From the NCBI RefSeq assembly GCF_019219065.1, contig NZ_JAHUWK010000015.1:47183-111182 (forward strand): DNA of 64,000 nucleotides. Direction: 5' to 3'. Both the position numbers and the translations under genes were made by a program. Origin of the DNA: Duganella sp. sic0402 (GTDB taxonomy: Bacteria > Pseudomonadota > Gammaproteobacteria > Burkholderiales > Burkholderiaceae_D). The stretch's first letter is position 1. Every line of letters starts with the position of its first letter. Of the stretch, positions 48,894-61,404 are shown piece by piece. Under the pieces are notes generated by a model. The model was given only the letters and a program-made list of their open reading frames with translations. It had not been told where the DNA came from and ran no database searches.

Positions 48894-50699
48894 ATGACTT
48901 CTCGCCGCCCCCTCCTCGTCCCTATCGCCGCTGCGCTGGCATTCGCTTTTTCCCCGCTGGGCCATGCCGCCGTGCCGGCCGGCAAGGTCAGCGCCGAAGT
49001 GGCCGCCTCGGCCAATAAAAACCTGCTGGCGATTGCCGACGACTACTATAACGCGGTCGCCCGCTTCGAACCCATCGGCGCCACCGAGAACGGCGATAAC
49101 CGCTTTGACGATCAGCTGGGCCTGAGCATCTCGCCGGCCAAGCGCGCCGCACAATTCAAGCTGTACCGCAGCTTCGCCAAGCGCCTGCAAGCCATCAGCC
49201 CGCACCAGCTGGATCAGCAAGGCCGCATCAACTACGACATCCTGAAGTACGAGCTGAACGGCCTGATCGCGATGGAGCGCTTCCCCGAGCATCTGCTGCC
49301 GATCAACCAGATGGACAGCGTACCGGTCACCCTGGCCAATTACGCCGGCGGCGAGGCTTCCCAGCCTATCGGCACAGTCAAGGAATACGATGCCTACCTG
49401 AGCCGCCTGGCGCAGATGCCAGCGTGGATCGATCAGGCCATCTCCAATATGCGTCTGGGCGTGAAGAAAGGCATCACGCAGCCTAAGGCCATCATGGTGT
49501 CCGGCCTGCCGCAGTTCCAGAAACTGGTCAGCGCGACGCCGGAAGCCAGCATCTACTACACGCCGATCAGCAAGCTGCCTGCCTCCTTCTCCGACACCGA
49601 CAAGCAGCGCCTGACCGCCGCCTACCGCAAGACCATCCATGACAAGGTAATGCCGGCCATCGCCCGCCTGGCGACCTTCCTGGAAAAAGAATATGTGCCG
49701 GCCTGCCGCACCACGACCGGCCTGGGTGCGCTGCCGGACGGCGCGGCCTGGTATCAGGCGCGTGTCGCCAACGCTACCACTACGTCGCTCAAACCGGATG
49801 AAATCCACGCCATCGGCCTGAAAGAAGTCGCGCGCATCCAGTCGCAATTTGAGGTGCTGGGTCCGAAACTGGGCTACAGCGGTCCCGCCGCCGGCCTGCC
49901 GGTATGGGTGGCGGCGCAGCCGAAGTTCTTCCCGTTCAAAACTGAGGATGAAGTGCAGGCCGTGTTCCACAAGCTGAACGATGTGCTGGACACCAAGCTG
50001 CCAGCCATGTTCACGCTGCTGCCGAAGGCCAAGCTGGACCTGCGCCTGGAACCAGAGCTGAGCCGTGCCACCGCGTCCGACCACTACACCGCGCCGGCCG
50101 GCGACGGTTCGCGTCCGGGTGTGTTCTGGTCGGTGGTCAACGATCCGACCAAATACGGCAGCACCGGCATGACCACGCTATTCCTGCATGAAGGCAAGCC
50201 AGGCCACCACTTCCACATCGCGCTGATGCAGGAGCTGAACCTGCCGAACTTCCGCAAGTTCGGCGGCAACAATGCCTTCACCGAAGGCTGGGCGCTGTAT
50301 TCGGAAACGCTGGGCAAGGAGATGGGCTTGTTTGAAGATCCGGCGCAATACTTCGGCCACCTGAACGACGAGCTGCTGCGCGCCACCCGCCTGGTGGTCG
50401 ATACCGGCATGCACGCCAAGGGCTGGACCCGCGAGCAAAGCATCAAGTACATGCAGGACACACTGGGCTATACCGACTACGCCAAGAGTGAAACCGAGCG
50501 CTATATGGCGTGGCCGGGCCAGGCGCTGGGCTATAAAGTCGGTTCGCTGAAGATCCAGGAACTGCGCGCGCGCGCCGAGAAGGCGCTGGGCGACAAGTTC
50601 AGCCTGCCGGCCTTCCACGCAGTGGTGCTGGGCGACGGCACGGTGCCGCTGGCGCTGCTGGAAGAGAAAGTCGATCACTGGATCGCCAGCCAGCGCTAA
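48894..50699 (+). CDS. DUF885 family exported protein, putative metallopeptidase
   Basis: This 601-residue protein has a signal peptide (cleavage after GHA at about residue 25) and belongs to DUF885. The motif HEGKPGHHFH (about residues 430-439) contains an HExxxGH-type pattern, and TEGWALYSE lies some 30 residues later, as expected for a zinc peptidase related to the M3/M32 fold group. Enzymatic activity is not established for most members. AAGGA precedes the ATG by five bases. The upstream 72-bp gap separates it from the HPP-CBS gene, and a REP-like hairpin follows its stop. Confidence 0.88.
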   Translation: MTSRRPLLVPIAAALAFAFSPLGHAAVPAGKVSAEVAASANKNLLAIADDYYNAVARFEPIGATENGDNRFDDQLGLSISPAKRAAQFKLYRSFAKRLQAISPHQLDQQGRINYDILKYELNGLIAMERFPEHLLPINQMDSVPVTLANYAGGEASQPIGTVKEYDAYLSRLAQMPAWIDQAISNMRLGVKKGITQPKAIMVSGLPQFQKLVSATPEASIYYTPISKLPASFSDTDKQRLTAAYRKTIHDKVMPAIARLATFLEKEYVPACRTTTGLGALPDGAAWYQARVANATTTSLKPDEIHAIGLKEVARIQSQFEVLGPKLGYSGPAAGLPVWVAAQPKFFPFKTEDEVQAVFHKLNDVLDTKLPAMFTLLPKAKLDLRLEPELSRATASDHYTAPAGDGSRPGVFWSVVNDPTKYGSTGMTTLFLHEGKPGHHFHIALMQELNLPNFRKFGGNNAFTEGWALYSETLGKEMGLFEDPAQYFGHLNDELLRATRLVVDTGMHAKGWTREQSIKYMQDTLGYTDYAKSETERYMAWPGQALGYKVGSLKIQELRARAEKALGDKFSLPAFHAVVLGDGTVPLALLEEKVDHWIASQR

Positions 50700-50700
50700 G

Positions 50701-50760
50701 GTCGTCCTCGCGCAAACGGGCCCCATGCTGAGTATCGGGCCCCGCTTGCGCGGGAACGAC
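50701..50760. repeat. REP-like intergenic hairpin
   Basis: An imperfect inverted repeat fills almost the whole 68-bp gap between two convergent genes: the left arm begins GTCGTCCTCGCGCAAACGGG (50701-50720) and the right arm ends GCTTGCGCGGGAACGAC (50744-50760), with ATGCTGAGTAT near the centre. The arms pair over about 22 bases with a few mismatches. The GTCGTxCCCGCGCAAGCGGG form is the look of dispersed repetitive extragenic palindromes. It may also slow transcription between the convergent genes, but there is no T-run. I found no second copy in the window. Confidence 0.65.
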
Positions 50761-50767
50761 GGCGGCC

Positions 50768-51385
50768 TTATCCCAGCATTTGCTGGTTGGCTTCTTCGCC
50801 GCTGACTTTTTCCAGATCCGTTTCATCGCCCAAAACATAAATCTTTTGACCGCGTAAAACTTCCAGAATAAATGGCTGCTGCTCGCGCAGACGGCGTTTA
50901 AAATCGGGAATGGAATAAAGATTAGGATTGATCTTGCGGCGTAATAAACGCTCGGCCACCGGCAGGCGGGATAATAATTCGCCATAGCTGGTGTTATCGC
51001 CGATCAGCAACAATTCAACCGGCGTATCCATATTCTCTTGTTCCTTGGCGGTGGCGCCATAAACAAACGCCACATTCAGCACATGTTGCAACGGCGCCAG
51101 CGCAGAATTCAACACGCTCACCAGGCCAAAGGTTTTTTTCACCAGGCCGCTCAATTCACCAAACACGATGCAATCCTTGTTCGGCTTGAAGCGCCGCACA
51201 TTGCCGATCCGCTCAGACACAATCACGCCCGACTCATGCAGCCGCTTCAGTTCGCGCTGTGCTGATGCACTGCCCAGGCCGGTCAGCCGCATGATCTCAT
51301 TCAAGTGAAATCCTTGGTTAACACGTACAAACAGTAAGCCCAGCAGTTTCTGCTGGGCAGGGGTGAAGAGGGCTTGAGCGATCAT
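50768..51385 (-). CDS. Winged-helix regulator fused to a degenerate nucleotidyltransferase domain
   Basis: This 205-residue protein has an N-terminal ArsR-like winged helix (about residues 8-75: LLFVRVNQGFHLNEIMRLTG, ELKRLHESGVIVSERIGNVR) and a C-terminal domain like MNT-type nucleotidyltransferases (about 100-200). In active members the pattern is GSxAxG followed by SDIDL; here it reads VYGATAKEQ and TPVELLLIGD, so the metal-binding aspartates are missing. It is likely a DNA-binding protein whose second domain serves regulation or ligand binding. I chose the ATG at 51385 over a TTG at 51391. No partner HEPN gene is adjacent, so there is no sign of an MNT-HEPN toxin-antitoxin pair. Confidence 0.75.
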   Translation of the reverse strand: MIAQALFTPAQQKLLGLLFVRVNQGFHLNEIMRLTGLGSASAQRELKRLHESGVIVSERIGNVRRFKPNKDCIVFGELSGLVKKTFGLVSVLNSALAPLQHVLNVAFVYGATAKEQENMDTPVELLLIGDNTSYGELLSRLPVAERLLRRKINPNLYSIPDFKRRLREQQPFILEVLRGQKIYVLGDETDLEKVSGEEANQQMLG

Positions 51386-51460
51386 AGCCAAATCTTAGCA
51401 TGAGCGCTCAACTTTCTGGCATGGATATATAGGCAGCGGCCACAGCACAGACGAAAAAAA

Positions 51461-51480
51461 ACGGCACCCGAAGGTGCCGT
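51461..51480 (-). terminator. Rho-independent terminator of the rpoBC operon
   Basis: ACGGCACC (51461-51468) and GGTGCCGT (51473-51480) form an eight-base stem around CGAA. A run of eight A residues (51453-51461) on the plus strand gives the U-tract for transcripts leaving rpoC on the minus strand; five T residues on the other side could also support plus-strand termination. It lies 20 bp past the rpoC stop. Confidence 0.9.
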
Positions 51481-51500
51481 TTTTATTATGCGACTTTAGA

Positions 51501-54500
51501 TTACGCTTCGCCGTCGTGCGGGGCAACCGTTTCGGCTGCTTCCACATCGCCGCCGGACATGGCGGCTTTTTCAGCTGCCAGCAGCGCTTGACGCTCTTCG
51601 ACTTCCCACTGCTCTTTCTCTTTGCGAGCGCGGTGGAAGGCCAGACCGGTACCGCCTGGGATCAGACGGCCAACGATGACGTTTTCTTTCAGGCCACGCA
51701 GACCATCGCGTTTGCCCATGATCGCTGCTTCGGTCAGCACGCGGGTGGTTTCCTGGAACGATGCGGCCGAGATGAACGAGTCAGTCGACAGCGACGCTTT
51801 GGTAATACCCAGCAGAACGTTCTCGTAGGTCGCAGGAATCTTGTTCTCTGCGGTAACGCGATCATTCTCGTCCAGCAGTTCCGAACGCTCAACCTGCTCG
51901 CCAACGATGTAGTTGGTGTCGCCGGCATTGACGATCTGAACACGACGCAGCATCTGACGCACGATCACTTCGATGTGCTTGTCGTTAATCTTCACGCCCT
52001 GCAGACGGTACACGTCCTGCACTTCGTCAACGATGTAGCGTGCCAGCGCTTCGATACCCAGCAGGCGCAGGATGTCTTGCGGATCGGCTGGGCCGTCAAC
52101 AATCATCTCACCCTTGTTCACCACCTGGCCATCGTGGACCAGCACTTGTTTATCCTTGGTAATCAGGAACTCGTGCTTGTTACCGTCCATGTCGGTAATT
52201 TCCAGACGCTGCTTACCTTTGGTTTCTTTACCGAAGGCCACAGTACCGGTCACTTCCGCCAGCATGCCCGCATCTTTCGGCGAACGTGCTTCGAACAGTT
52301 CGGCAACACGTGGCAGACCACCGGTAATGTCACGGGTTTTCTGCGATTCGGTCGGGATACGCGCCAGAACCTCACCCACGGACACTTGCTGGCCGTCTTT
52401 CACCATGATCAGCGCGCCAACCTGGAAGCCGATCGCTACAGCGTGTTCGGTGCCGGCGATCTTCACTTCGTTGCCATCTTCGTTCAGCAGTTTGACCTGT
52501 GGACGCAGGGTCTTGGTCAGCGAACCACGACGCTTCGCATCGATCACCACCAGGGTAGCCAGACCGGTCACTTCGTCCACCTGACGGGCCACGGTCACGC
52601 CTTCTTCGACGTTCTCGAAACGCACCGTACCAGCGTACTCGGTGATGATCGGACGGGTCAGCGGATCCCAAGTTGCCAGTGCAGTACCGGCCTTGATGAC
52701 CATGCCATCCTTGACGATCAGAGTCGCGCCGTACGGCACTTTGTGACGCTCGCGCTCACGGCCATGGTCGTCGGTGATCAGCACTTCGCCCGAACGGGAA
52801 ATGACGATTTGCGCGCCCTTGCCGTTGGTGACGTAACGCATGGTCGAGGTGAAACGGATGGTACCGTTCGACTTCGCTTCGACCGACGATGCCACTGCTG
52901 CACGCGATGCCGCACCACCAATGTGGAAGGTACGCATGGTCAGCTGGGTACCCGGCTCACCAATCGACTGCGCTGCCACCACACCGACGGCTTCACCGGA
53001 GTTGACCAGCATGCCGCGGCCCAGATCGCGACCGTAGCACTTGGCGCACAGGCCGAAGCGCGTGTCGCAAGTCAGCGGGGTACGGACTTTGACTTCGTCG
53101 ATGCCCACGCGCTCGATCTCTTCAACCATGTCTTCGTCCAGCAGCGTGCCGGCTTCGTACAGGGTTTCCTGGGTTTCAGGATTGACCACGTCGGTGCCTG
53201 CCACACGGCCGAGGATACGGTCGCGCAGGGCTTCGATGACTTCACCGCCCTCAACCATCGCCTTCATCACGGTGCCGTTGCTGGTGCCGCAATCGTCTTC
53301 GATGACCACCAGATCCTGGGTCACGTCGACCAGACGACGGGTCAGGTAACCCGAGTTTGCCGTTTTCAGTGCCGTATCCGCCAGACCTTTACGAGCGCCG
53401 TGGGTCGAGATGAAGTACTGCAACACGTTCAGACCTTCGCGGAAGTTCGCGGTAATCGGCGTTTCGATAATCGAACCGTCCGGTTTCGCCATCAGACCAC
53501 GCATACCCGCCAGCTGGCGAATCTGTGCTGCCGAACCACGTGCGCCCGAGTCAGCCATCATGTAAATCGCGTTGAACGATTCCTGGGTCGACTTGGTGCC
53601 GTCACGCTTGATGACGTCTTCCACTTTCAGCTGGTCCATCATGGCCTTGCCGACTTCGTCGGAAGTTTTGCCCCAGATGTCGACCACTTTGTTGTAACGC
53701 TCGCCAGCGGTCACCAGACCCGAAGCGTACTGCTGCTCGATCTGTTTGACTTCGGACTCTGCAGCCGAAATCAGCGTAACTTTCTGTGGCGGTACCAGCA
53801 TGTCGTCGACGCAGATCGAAATACCGGCGCGGGTTGCCAGGCGGAAGCCCGACTGCATCAGCTGGTCAGCAAACACGACCGTCGCGCGCAGACCGCACTT
53901 ACGGAAGGAGGTGTTGATCAGCTTGGAAATTTCTTTCTTTTTCAGCGCGCGATTCAGCACCGAGAAAGGCAGACCTTTCGGCAGGATTTCCGACAGGATG
54001 GCACGGCCAACCGTGGTTTCGTAGCGGGTAACGGTACGGACGAATTCGCCCGTTTCGAGATCCTTAGGATTCTCGACGATACGCACCGTGATACGGGTGG
54101 TCAGTTCAACCTGCTTGTTGTCGTAGGCACGGATGACTTCCGACACGTCAGGGAACAGCATGCCTTCGTTTTTCGCATTGATCGCTTCGCGGGTCGCGTA
54201 GTACAGACCCAGCACGATATCCTGCGAAGGAACGATCGACGGTTCGCCGTTCGATGGGAACAGGATGTTGTTCGAAGCCAGCATCAGGGTGCGGGCTTCC
54301 ATCTGTGCTTCGATCGACAGCGGAACGTGGACTGCCATCTGGTCACCGTCGAAGTCAGCATTGAATGCCGCGCAAACGAGTGGGTGCAGCTGGATCGCCT
54401 TGCCTTCGATCAGGACCGGCTCGAAAGCCTGGATGCCCAGACGGTGCAGGGTTGGTGCACGGTTCAGCATGATCGGGTGTTCGCGGATCACGTCTTCCAG

Positions 54501-55733
54501 GATGTCCCAGACGACTGGCTCTTGAATCTCGACCAGCTTTTTAGCGGCCTTGATCGTGGTCGCCAGACCCATCAGTTCCAGCTTGTTGAAGATGAATGGC
54601 TTGAACAGTTCCAGCGCCATCAGCTTCGGCAGACCGCACTGGTGCAGTTTCAGCTGTGGACCCACCACGATCACCGAACGGCCCGAGTAGTCGACGCGTT
54701 TACCCAGCAAGTTCTGACGGAAGCGGCCGCCCTTACCTTTGATCATTTCAGCCAGCGATTTCAGCGGACGCTTGTTGGCGCCGGTCATCGCTTTGCCGCG
54801 ACGGCCGTTGTCCAGCAGCGAGTCCACTGCTTCTTGCAGCATGCGCTTTTCGTTACGCGTGATGATCTCTGGAGCACGCAGCTCCATCAGACGCTTCAGA
54901 CGGTTGTTACGGTTGATGACGCGGCGATACAGGTCATTCAGGTCCGAGGTCGCGAAACGGCCGCCGTCCAGTGGCACCAGTGGACGCAGTTCCGGTGGCA
55001 GCACCGGCAGCACTTCCATGATCATCCACTCAGGCTTGATGCCCGAACGCTGGAACGCTTCCAGCACTTTCAGACGCTTGGCGTATTTCTTGATCTTGGC
55101 TTCGGACTTCGATTCCTTCAGTTCCACGCGCAGGGTTTCGGCATCGCGGTGGATGTCGATCGAGCGCAGCAGTTCGCGGATACCTTCAGCGCCCATGAAG
55201 GCGGTGAAGTCGTCGCCGTACTCTTCGTACTTGGCGGCGTAGTCGTCTTCCGACATGATCTGGCACTTTTTCAGCGGGGTCATGCCTGGATCGGTCACGA
55301 CATAGGCTTCGAAGTACAGCACGCGTTCGATATCGCGCAGGGTCATGTCCAGCACCATACCCAGACGCGACGGCAGCGATTTCAGGAACCAGATGTGGGC
55401 GGTTGGCGAAGCCAGTTCGATGTGGCCCATGCGCTCACGGCGCACCTTGGCCAGCGTGACTTCGACGCCGCATTTTTCGCAGATCACGCCGCGGTGTTTC
55501 AGGCGTTTGTACTTGCCGCACAGGCATTCGTAGTCCTTGATCGGGCCAAAGATCTTGGCGCAGAACAGACCATCGCGCTCTGGCTTGAAGGTACGGTAGT
55601 TGATGGTTTCCGGCTTTTTAACTTCGCCGTAGGACCACGAACGGATTTTTTCAGGCGAGGCGAGACCGATTTTGATCGCGTCAAAGGTCTCGTTCGTCTG
55701 TACTTGCTTGAATAGATCGAGCAGTGCTTTCAT
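51501..55733 (-). CDS. rpoC: DNA-directed RNA polymerase beta' subunit
   Basis: This 1410-residue protein is the beta' subunit of RNA polymerase. Diagnostic parts are the N-terminal zinc site CLCGKYKRLKHRG and CEKCGVE, the active-site loop NADFDGDQMAVH that holds the catalytic magnesium, and the C-terminal FQETTRVLTEAAI. Length fits betaproteobacterial RpoC. GGAG precedes the ATG by six bases. It is the last gene of the rplK-rpoC transcription unit, 72 bp after rpoB, followed by a clear terminator. The frame on the opposite strand is open for nearly the full length but is a coding-bias shadow. Confidence 0.98.
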   Translation of the reverse strand: MKALLDLFKQVQTNETFDAIKIGLASPEKIRSWSYGEVKKPETINYRTFKPERDGLFCAKIFGPIKDYECLCGKYKRLKHRGVICEKCGVEVTLAKVRRERMGHIELASPTAHIWFLKSLPSRLGMVLDMTLRDIERVLYFEAYVVTDPGMTPLKKCQIMSEDDYAAKYEEYGDDFTAFMGAEGIRELLRSIDIHRDAETLRVELKESKSEAKIKKYAKRLKVLEAFQRSGIKPEWMIMEVLPVLPPELRPLVPLDGGRFATSDLNDLYRRVINRNNRLKRLMELRAPEIITRNEKRMLQEAVDSLLDNGRRGKAMTGANKRPLKSLAEMIKGKGGRFRQNLLGKRVDYSGRSVIVVGPQLKLHQCGLPKLMALELFKPFIFNKLELMGLATTIKAAKKLVEIQEPVVWDILEDVIREHPIMLNRAPTLHRLGIQAFEPVLIEGKAIQLHPLVCAAFNADFDGDQMAVHVPLSIEAQMEARTLMLASNNILFPSNGEPSIVPSQDIVLGLYYATREAINAKNEGMLFPDVSEVIRAYDNKQVELTTRITVRIVENPKDLETGEFVRTVTRYETTVGRAILSEILPKGLPFSVLNRALKKKEISKLINTSFRKCGLRATVVFADQLMQSGFRLATRAGISICVDDMLVPPQKVTLISAAESEVKQIEQQYASGLVTAGERYNKVVDIWGKTSDEVGKAMMDQLKVEDVIKRDGTKSTQESFNAIYMMADSGARGSAAQIRQLAGMRGLMAKPDGSIIETPITANFREGLNVLQYFISTHGARKGLADTALKTANSGYLTRRLVDVTQDLVVIEDDCGTSNGTVMKAMVEGGEVIEALRDRILGRVAGTDVVNPETQETLYEAGTLLDEDMVEEIERVGIDEVKVRTPLTCDTRFGLCAKCYGRDLGRGMLVNSGEAVGVVAAQSIGEPGTQLTMRTFHIGGAASRAAVASSVEAKSNGTIRFTSTMRYVTNGKGAQIVISRSGEVLITDDHGRERERHKVPYGATLIVKDGMVIKAGTALATWDPLTRPIITEYAGTVRFENVEEGVTVARQVDEVTGLATLVVIDAKRRGSLTKTLRPQVKLLNEDGNEVKIAGTEHAVAIGFQVGALIMVKDGQQVSVGEVLARIPTESQKTRDITGGLPRVAELFEARSPKDAGMLAEVTGTVAFGKETKGKQRLEITDMDGNKHEFLITKDKQVLVHDGQVVNKGEMIVDGPADPQDILRLLGIEALARYIVDEVQDVYRLQGVKINDKHIEVIVRQMLRRVQIVNAGDTNYIVGEQVERSELLDENDRVTAENKIPATYENVLLGITKASLSTDSFISAASFQETTRVLTEAAIMGKRDGLRGLKENVIVGRLIPGGTGLAFHRARKEKEQWEVEERQALLAAEKAAMSGGDVEAAETVAPHDGEA

Positions 55734-55766
55734 GTATCACTCCAGGTAGTGATGAATTCTTAAACT

Positions 55767-55792
55767 GCCCCGCCGGCGATGGCCAGCGGGGC
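55767..55792 (-). other. GC hairpin between rpoB and rpoC
   Basis: GCCCCGC (55767-55773) pairs with GCGGGGC (55786-55792) in the 72-bp gap after the rpoB stop. There is no U-tract, so it is more likely an mRNA stability or processing element than a terminator. Confidence 0.45.
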
Positions 55793-55805
55793 GGCGGCCA
55801 GTGTC

Positions 55806-59915
<4,110 letters not shown>

Positions 59916-59947
59916 GGACACTCCGTGAGTGACAGAAAGGGAAAAAA

Positions 59948-60002
59948 TTTCAGGTTTAGCCTGTGTGGCTAAGGCAGTCTGTCACACAGACGAAACCTGA
60001 AA
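59948..60002 (-). promoter_or_regulatory. Hairpin in the rpoB leader (rplL-rpoB gap), proximal
   Basis: TTTCAGGTTT (59948-59957) pairs perfectly with AAACCTGAAA (59993-60002), and inside it CTGTGTG (59961-59967) pairs with CACACAG (59983-59989). The two stems together form an extended structure 33 bp before the rpoB start. In E. coli the same gap holds an attenuator and an RNase III site that lower rpoBC relative to the ribosomal genes; a similar role here is inference. Confidence 0.6.
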
Positions 60003-60078
60003 CTTCTACCATTTCCAGCTGATTCAATTGGAACTGTAACGCCGGGAAAACGCTACAAATACGACACAGACGACAAAG

Positions 60079-60134
60079 GAGCCAAAGCCGGATATTTCCT
60101 CTTTTTCAAGAGGAACCATCCGCTGCTTTGGCTC
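60079..60134 (-). promoter_or_regulatory. Long hairpin just after rplL, likely attenuator or RNase III site
   Basis: Three consecutive stems pair in register: GAGCCAAAGC (60079-60088) with GCTTTGGCTC (60125-60134), CGGAT (60089-60093) with ATCCG (60118-60122), and TTCCTCTT (60096-60103) with AAGAGGAA (60108-60115). That is 23 base pairs with only small bulges, 40 bp past the rplL stop. Length and perfection suit an RNase III substrate or partial terminator that sets the rplL:rpoB ratio. Confidence 0.65.
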
Positions 60135-60174
60135 GTGGCGCTAACTGTAAGCTGTTAGCTGCCGGTACAACTGA

Positions 60175-60552
60175 TTACTTCAGGTCGGCCTTGGCGCCAG
60201 CTTCTTCCAGCTTTTTCTTAGCGGCTTCAGCGTCAGCTTTCGACAGAGCTTCTTTTACGGTTTTTGGTGCGCCATCAACCACGTCTTTGGCTTCTTTCAG
60301 GCCCAGACCGGTGATTTCGCGAACTGCTTTAATCACGCCAACTTTGTTCGCGCCGACTTCGGTCAGAACCAGGTTGAATTCGGTTTGCTCTTCAGCAGCA
60401 GCTGCGCCGCCAGCTGCGCCGCCAGCTGCTGGAGCAGCCATTGCAGCGGCCGAAACGCCGAATTTTTCTTCGAAGGCTTTGACCAGTTCGTTCAGGTCCA
60501 TTACGGACATTTCGCTCACTGCGTTCAGGATGTCGTCTTTGCTAATTGCCAT
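60175..60552 (-). CDS. rplL: 50S ribosomal protein L7/L12
   Basis: This 125-residue protein forms the flexible L12 stalk that recruits translation factors. It has the N-terminal dimerisation helix region (MAISKDDILNAVSEMSVMDL), an Ala/Gly hinge and the C-terminal factor-binding domain with KVGVIKAVREITGLGLKEAK. I set the start at the ATG at 60552, where GGAG lies six bases upstream; the frame continues four codons further. It follows rplJ by 66 bp and is made in excess of it, as in other bacteria. Confidence 0.97.
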   Translation of the reverse strand: MAISKDDILNAVSEMSVMDLNELVKAFEEKFGVSAAAMAAPAAGGAAGGAAAAEEQTEFNLVLTEVGANKVGVIKAVREITGLGLKEAKDVVDGAPKTVKEALSKADAEAAKKKLEEAGAKADLK

Positions 60553-60618
60553 TTGAAACTCCAATAATTTTTTGATACGTTAATTCAGAATGCTACTTGA
60601 GGTAAAAACCCGTGCCTA

Positions 60619-61152
60619 TTAGGCAGCTGGGGCTTCTTCTGCTGCAACTTCAGCAGCAGGAGCGCCTTCGGATTTTTTCGCTGCCAGAGCAGCCAGACCA
60701 CGTGCAAAGCCCGATACCGGAGCCAGCATAACGCCCAACAGCTGCGAGATGAGGACTTCACGGCTAGGAATGCTCGCCAACGCTGCAACAGCTGCTTTAT
60801 CCAGCTGTTTGCCTGCGTAGTTACCGGCAGTGATAACCAGTTTGTCGTTGGTTTTAGCGAAGTCAGCGATGACTTTAGCTGCTGCAACGGCATCGTCCGA
60901 GATCGAGTAGATCAGCGGACCGGTCATGCTGTCTGCCAGGGCGGCAAATTGCGTGCCTTCAACGGAGCGACGTGCGAGGGTGTTTTTCAACACTCGCAGG
61001 TACACGCCTTGAGCGCGCGCTTTGGCACGGAGTTGCGTCAAGTGAGCAACCTGGATGCCACGATACTCGGCCACGACGATAGTTTGCGCAGTTGCTACTT
61101 TTGCGGAAACTTCGGCGACGACGGCCTTTTTGTCATTCAGATTGAGACCCAC
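60619..61152 (-). CDS. rplJ: 50S ribosomal protein L10
   Basis: This 177-residue protein anchors the L7/L12 stalk to the ribosome. The N-terminal region GLNLNDKKAVVAEVSAK, the RGIQVAHLTQLRAKAR segment and the Ala/Glu-rich C-terminal helix that binds L12 dimers are all typical. The start is GTG at 61152, with AAGGAG seven bases upstream; no ATG fits. A leader region of about 250 bp precedes it. The open frame to 61206 lies in that leader. Confidence 0.96.
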   Translation of the reverse strand: MGLNLNDKKAVVAEVSAKVATAQTIVVAEYRGIQVAHLTQLRAKARAQGVYLRVLKNTLARRSVEGTQFAALADSMTGPLIYSISDDAVAAAKVIADFAKTNDKLVITAGNYAGKQLDKAAVAALASIPSREVLISQLLGVMLAPVSGFARGLAALAAKKSEGAPAAEVAAEEAPAA

Positions 61153-61404
61153 GGTCAATCTCCTTAAATGATAGCCAGCTGAATTGCCGGCCATCGGTTC
61201 GAACAACGGCGTCCGAGGTTAGGAGTCCAATGGACTGCAAAACTTGATCGGGAACACCATCTGCGTTGGGTGAGACATTCAATTAACCGGATGCCTACCT
61301 GATGCATCCAGCCCAACGGTCTTTGATTGCGGCTGCTGCTTGCACAGCAGCCATCCCAAAGAACTGCCTCATGCCGGAAGGCACAAGGTCTTAATACTTA
61401 AAAC
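61153..61404 (-). promoter_or_regulatory. Probable L10-leader autoregulatory region before rplJ
   Basis: The 252-bp gap between rplA and rplJ contains several hairpins on the minus-strand RNA, including a perfect eight-base stem GGCTGCTG/CAGCAGCC (61331-61338 with 61345-61352). In many bacteria this position carries the L10 leader, bound by the L10-(L12)4 complex to repress rplJL translation. The position and structure fit; I could not match the exact kink-turn consensus by eye. Confidence 0.6.

Noticed and set aside
50768..51385. MNT-HEPN toxin-antitoxin pair
   Set aside because: No HEPN-domain gene is adjacent, the nucleotidyltransferase motifs are degenerate and the N-terminus is a winged helix.
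51474..55715. Open frame of about 1413 codons on the plus strand opposite rpoC
   Set aside because: It mirrors rpoC codon by codon. A highly expressed GC-rich gene avoids TTA, CTA and TCA codons, which would be stops on the other strand, so the antisense stays open. The translation is rich in His, Gln, Phe and Arg and resembles no protein family.
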